A stretch of 7,016 nt of DNA from contig DASZDK010000088.1 in the NCBI GenBank assembly GCA_035942035.1, positions 1 through 7,016 of the forward strand. The letters are read 5' to 3'. Each line of letters begins with the position of its first letter. Position 1 is the first letter of the stretch. Below, in pieces: positions 4,729 through 7,016 of this stretch. The notes beneath the pieces are model-generated. The model did no database searches. It saw only the letters and a list, made by a program, of their open reading frames with translations, and was not told the DNA's origin. Origin of the DNA: JAHWJR01 sp035942035. GTDB taxonomy: Bacteria > Actinomycetota > Acidimicrobiia > Acidimicrobiales > CADCSY01. Position numbers and translations under genes: made by a program.

Positions 4729-5643
4729 ATGTCCGAGCCCCACCATTCGGCCCTCTCGGCCGACCGCCCGCTGACCGGCACCTTCAGAGTCAAGCGAGGG
4801 CTCGCCGAGATGCTCGAGGGCGGCGTCATCATGGATGTCGTCGACGCCGAGCAGGCCAAGGTCGCCGAGGACGCCGGGGCGGTGGCGGTGATGGCCCTGG
4901 AGCGGGTACCCGCCGACATCCGGCGGGACGGCGGCGTGGCCCGCATGAGCGATCCGGCGCTGATCGAGGGGATCAAGGCGGCGGTGACCATCCCGGTCAT
5001 GGCCAAGGCCCGCATCGGCCACTTCGCCGAGGCCCAGGTGCTCGAGTCCCTCGGGGTCGACTTCGTCGACGAGTCGGAGGTGCTGACCCCCGCCGACGAG
5101 GCCCATCACATCGACAAGTGGGCCTTCACCGTGCCCTTCGTGTGTGGGGCGACCAACCTCGGTGAGGCCCTCCGGCGTGTCAGCGAGGGGGCGGCCATGA
5201 TCCGCTCCAAGGGCGAGGCCGGCACCGGCAACATCGTCGAGGCGGTCCGCCACCTGCGCTCCATCACCGGCGACATCCGCCGGCTGACCGTCGCCGATTC
5301 CTCCGAGCTGTACGACTGGGCAAAGCGCCTGGCCGCGCCGGTGGCCCTGGTGCAAGAGATCGCCGCCACCGGCCGCCTCCCCGTGCCGCTGTTCTGCGCC
5401 GGTGGCATCGCCACGCCGGCCGACGCCTCGCTGGTCATGCAGCTGGGTGCGTCGGCCGTGTTCGTCGGGTCCGGCATCTTCAAGAGCGCCGACCCGCCCC
5501 GTACCGCCCTGGCCATCGTCGAGGCCACCACCCACTTCGGCGACCCCGAACTGGTGGCCAAGGTGAGCCGGGGCATGGGTGGCGCCATGCCCGGCCTCGA
5601 GGTGGGCACCCTCGACACCCGGCTGGCCGACCGGGGCTGGTAG
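4729..5643 (+). CDS. pdxS: Pyridoxal 5'-phosphate synthase, lyase subunit PdxS
   Basis: The product is 304 aa, close to the usual length. PdxS condenses ribose 5-phosphate, glyceraldehyde 3-phosphate and ammonia into pyridoxal 5'-phosphate (deoxyxylulose-independent vitamin B6 route) in the cytoplasm, as a dodecameric (beta/alpha)8 barrel. Visible markers are VKRGLAEMLEGGVIMDVV with Asp36, VMAKARIGHF with Lys93 (the Schiff-base lysine, equivalent to Lys81 of the Bacillus enzyme), MIRSKGEAGTGN with Lys161 (equivalent to Lys149), and the phosphate-binding FCAGGIATPADA and FVGSGIFKS. The first 15 residues are a variable extension. ATG at 4729 is chosen because the conserved part begins soon after it and a -10 box lies seven bases upstream. 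pdxT follows 30 nt later. Regulation may act through the dyad around the -10. Confidence 0.98.
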   Translation: MSEPHHSALSADRPLTGTFRVKRGLAEMLEGGVIMDVVDAEQAKVAEDAGAVAVMALERVPADIRRDGGVARMSDPALIEGIKAAVTIPVMAKARIGHFAEAQVLESLGVDFVDESEVLTPADEAHHIDKWAFTVPFVCGATNLGEALRRVSEGAAMIRSKGEAGTGNIVEAVRHLRSITGDIRRLTVADSSELYDWAKRLAAPVALVQEIAATGRLPVPLFCAGGIATPADASLVMQLGASAVFVGSGIFKSADPPRTALAIVEATTHFGDPELVAKVSRGMGGAMPGLEVGTLDTRLADRGW

Positions 5644-5660
5644 CGGTGCAGGCCGTCGCC

Positions 5661-5666
5661 GGGAGG
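5661..5666 (+). promoter_or_regulatory. pdxT ribosome binding site
   Basis: GGGAGG (5661-5666) lies seven bases before the GTG at 5674 and fixes that start. It sits in the 30-nt pdxS-pdxT gap, where no promoter or terminator is seen. Confidence 0.6.
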
Positions 5667-5673
5667 CCACCAG

Positions 5674-6258
5674 GTGCCGGGCGGCGGCGCCAAGGTCGGC
5701 GTGCTGGCCCTCCAGGGCCCGGCACGCCTGCACGCGTCGATCCTCGCTGACCTGGGCGCCTCGCCGGTCGCGGTCCGAACCCCTGGCGACCTGGACGGCG
5801 TCGACGCCCTGGTGATCCCCGGCGGCGAGTCCACCACCATGTCGTTCCTGCTGGAGTCGTCGGGTGTGGGCGACGCCGTCCGAGAGCGGCTGGGCGACGG
5901 CCTGCCCGTGCTCGGCACGTGCGCGGGAATGATCCTGTGCGCCTCCGAGGTCCTGGGGGGGCGGGCCGACCAGCGCGGCCTCGGCGCCATCGACCTGAGC
6001 GTGCGCCGCAACGCCTTCGGACGTCAGCGGGAGTCGTTCGAGACCGACCTCGACGTCGCTGGTCTCGACGGCGGGCCGTTCCCGGCCGTGTTCATTCGGG
6101 CGCCGGTCGCCGAGCGGACGGGGGACGGCGTCGAGGTGCTCGCCACCCTCGACCAAGGCCCGGTGGTGTGCGCCGCCGGCTCGGTCATGGTCTGCGCCTT
6201 CCACCCCGAGCTCGGCGGGGACGTCCGCCTCCACTCGCTGTTCCTCGAAAGGATGTAG
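5674..6258 (+). CDS. pdxT: Pyridoxal 5'-phosphate synthase, glutaminase subunit PdxT
   Basis: The product is 194 aa, typical for the family. PdxT is a class I glutamine amidotransferase that hydrolyses glutamine and passes ammonia to PdxS. The sequence shows GVLALQG at residues 9-15, PGGEST at 49-54 (oxyanion region), the nucleophile Cys83 in GTCAGM, RNAFGRQRESFE, and the His177/Glu179 pair in FHPEL, so the catalytic triad is complete. The stretch after GVLALQG reads PARLH where many homologues have a more acidic or hydrophobic pair before the Arg; His20 is kept. Start is GTG at 5674, supported by GGGAGG seven bases upstream. It lies 30 nt after pdxS and three bases before yebC, so the three genes read as one operon. 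Confidence 0.97.
   Translation: MPGGGAKVGVLALQGPARLHASILADLGASPVAVRTPGDLDGVDALVIPGGESTTMSFLLESSGVGDAVRERLGDGLPVLGTCAGMILCASEVLGGRADQRGLGAIDLSVRRNAFGRQRESFETDLDVAGLDGGPFPAVFIRAPVAERTGDGVEVLATLDQGPVVCAAGSVMVCAFHPELGGDVRLHSLFLERM
6248..6253 (+). promoter_or_regulatory. yebC ribosome binding site inside the end of pdxT
   Basis: AAAGGA (6248-6253) lies within the last codons of pdxT, eight bases before the yebC ATG at 6262. The overlap suggests coupled translation of the two genes. Confidence 0.5.
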
Positions 6259-6261
6259 GGA

Positions 6262-7016
6262 ATGTCCGGTCATTCGAAGTGGGCAACGATCAAGCACAAG
6301 AAGGGGGCGCAGGACAAGGCCCGGGGAAAGCTGTTCGCCAAGCTCATCCGCCAGGTCGAGGTGACGGCCCGCCAGGGTGGGAGTGACCTCGACTCCAACG
6401 CCACGCTGCGGACCATGTACCAAAAGGCGCGCGACGCCTCGGTGCCGCTCGACACCATCGAACGGGCGATCAAGCGGGGGAGCGGGGAGCTCGAGGGCGT
6501 GCGCTACGAACCGGCGTCCTACGAGGGCTACGCCCCCTGCGGGGTCGCCGTCTACGTCGACGTCCTCACCGACAACCGCAACCGGACGGGGGCCGACGTC
6601 CGTTCACTGTTCACCCGCAACGGGGGCTCGCTGGCCGAACCGGGCGCGGTGGCGTGGCAGTTCGAGCGCAAGGGCGTTGTCATCGTGGCCAAACGGCGAC
6701 CGGGCGCCGGCGGCGCCGAGGTCACCGAGGTCACCGAGGATGACGTGATGCTGGTCGCCCTCGACGCCGGGGCCGACGACCTGGCCGACGACGGGGACAC
6801 CTGGCGGCTGACGTGCGAGCCCGCCGTCCTGTCCGACGTGCGGGCGACGCTGGAGGAAGCCGGCCTCACCGTCGACTCCGCCGACGTCACCATGTTGCCG
6901 ACCTCCACGGTCCCCTTGGCCACGGCCGACGACGCCAAGCGGGTGCTGCGCCTGATCGACGCCCTCGACGACCACGACGACGTCCAGGACGTCTACGCCA
7001 ACTTCGACATTCCCGA
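6262..7016 (+). CDS. yebC: YebC/PmpR family protein, 3' end just outside the window
   Basis: The first 251 codons are present and the frame is open at the window edge. The product starts with the signature MSGHSKWATIKHKKGAQDKARGKLF... and continues with FAKLIRQVEVTARQGG, PLDTIERAIKRG, YEGYAPCGVAVYVDVLTDNRNRT, VRSLFTRNGGSL and, near the end, VYANFDIP. Family members are around 250 aa, so only a few residues are missing. YebC proteins were long annotated as transcriptional regulators; more recent work on the YebC/TACO1 family points to relief of ribosome stalling, including at proline runs. The protein is cytoplasmic. The ATG at 6262 follows the pdxT stop by three bases. In many Actinobacteria ruvC comes next, which would be expected downstream of 7016. 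Confidence 0.97.
   Translation, partial: MSGHSKWATIKHKKGAQDKARGKLFAKLIRQVEVTARQGGSDLDSNATLRTMYQKARDASVPLDTIERAIKRGSGELEGVRYEPASYEGYAPCGVAVYVDVLTDNRNRTGADVRSLFTRNGGSLAEPGAVAWQFERKGVVIVAKRRPGAGGAEVTEVTEDDVMLVALDAGADDLADDGDTWRLTCEPAVLSDVRATLEEAGLTVDSADVTMLPTSTVPLATADDAKRVLRLIDALDDHDDVQDVYANFDIP

Noticed and set aside
4588..6423. A 611-codon open frame on the minus strand opposite pdxS and pdxT
   Set aside because: It lies antisense to pdxS, pdxT and the start of yebC, which are certain genes. It is His/Gly/Arg-rich with no recognisable domain, as expected for a mirror frame in very GC-rich DNA.

Overview
The window is very G+C-rich, uses GTG starts freely, and reads like a high-GC actinomycete. 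The best guess is an uncultured member of the Acidimicrobiia. This rests on three things: the pdxS-pdxT-yebC run typical of Actinobacteria, several start codons placed 6-7 nt after a -10 hexamer (leaderless style), and exported proteins tethered by Thr/Glu-rich linkers. The lineage is inferred from recall of gene order and protein style, not from a database search.

Layout. Positions 1-120 hold the tail of a probable glycosyltransferase. Converging on it is a minus-strand lipoprotein with an AMIN-like domain (146-805). A divergent promoter region (806-935) separates it from lemA (936-1487), which is followed by an M48/HtpX-type membrane zinc protease (about 1515-2423). A membrane-anchored DUF3048 (YerB-family) protein follows at 2487-3536. 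After a 128-nt gap containing a perfect inverted repeat comes a lipoprotein with one complete cupredoxin-like domain and one degenerate one (3665-4621). A strong hairpin terminator (4648-4680) closes that section. The last block is the pyridoxal phosphate synthase pair pdxS (4729-5643) and pdxT (5674-6258), then yebC (6262 to the window edge), closely spaced like an operon.

How the genes fit together. The left two thirds is a set of envelope genes: two lipoproteins, two membrane-anchored proteins and a membrane protease. LemA next to an M48 protease is a recurring pairing and suggests a membrane quality-control role. The right third is housekeeping: PdxT supplies ammonia from glutamine to PdxS, which makes pyridoxal 5'-phosphate, and YebC acts in translation and/or gene regulation.

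No RNA gene, mobile element or CRISPR array was seen. No clearly new multi-gene system is visible. The items most worth a second look are the missing canonical start of the HtpX-like protease, which lies in the same frame as lemA; two dyad symmetries upstream of the cupredoxin lipoprotein and around the pdxS -10 box; and the degenerate/complete cupredoxin pair.
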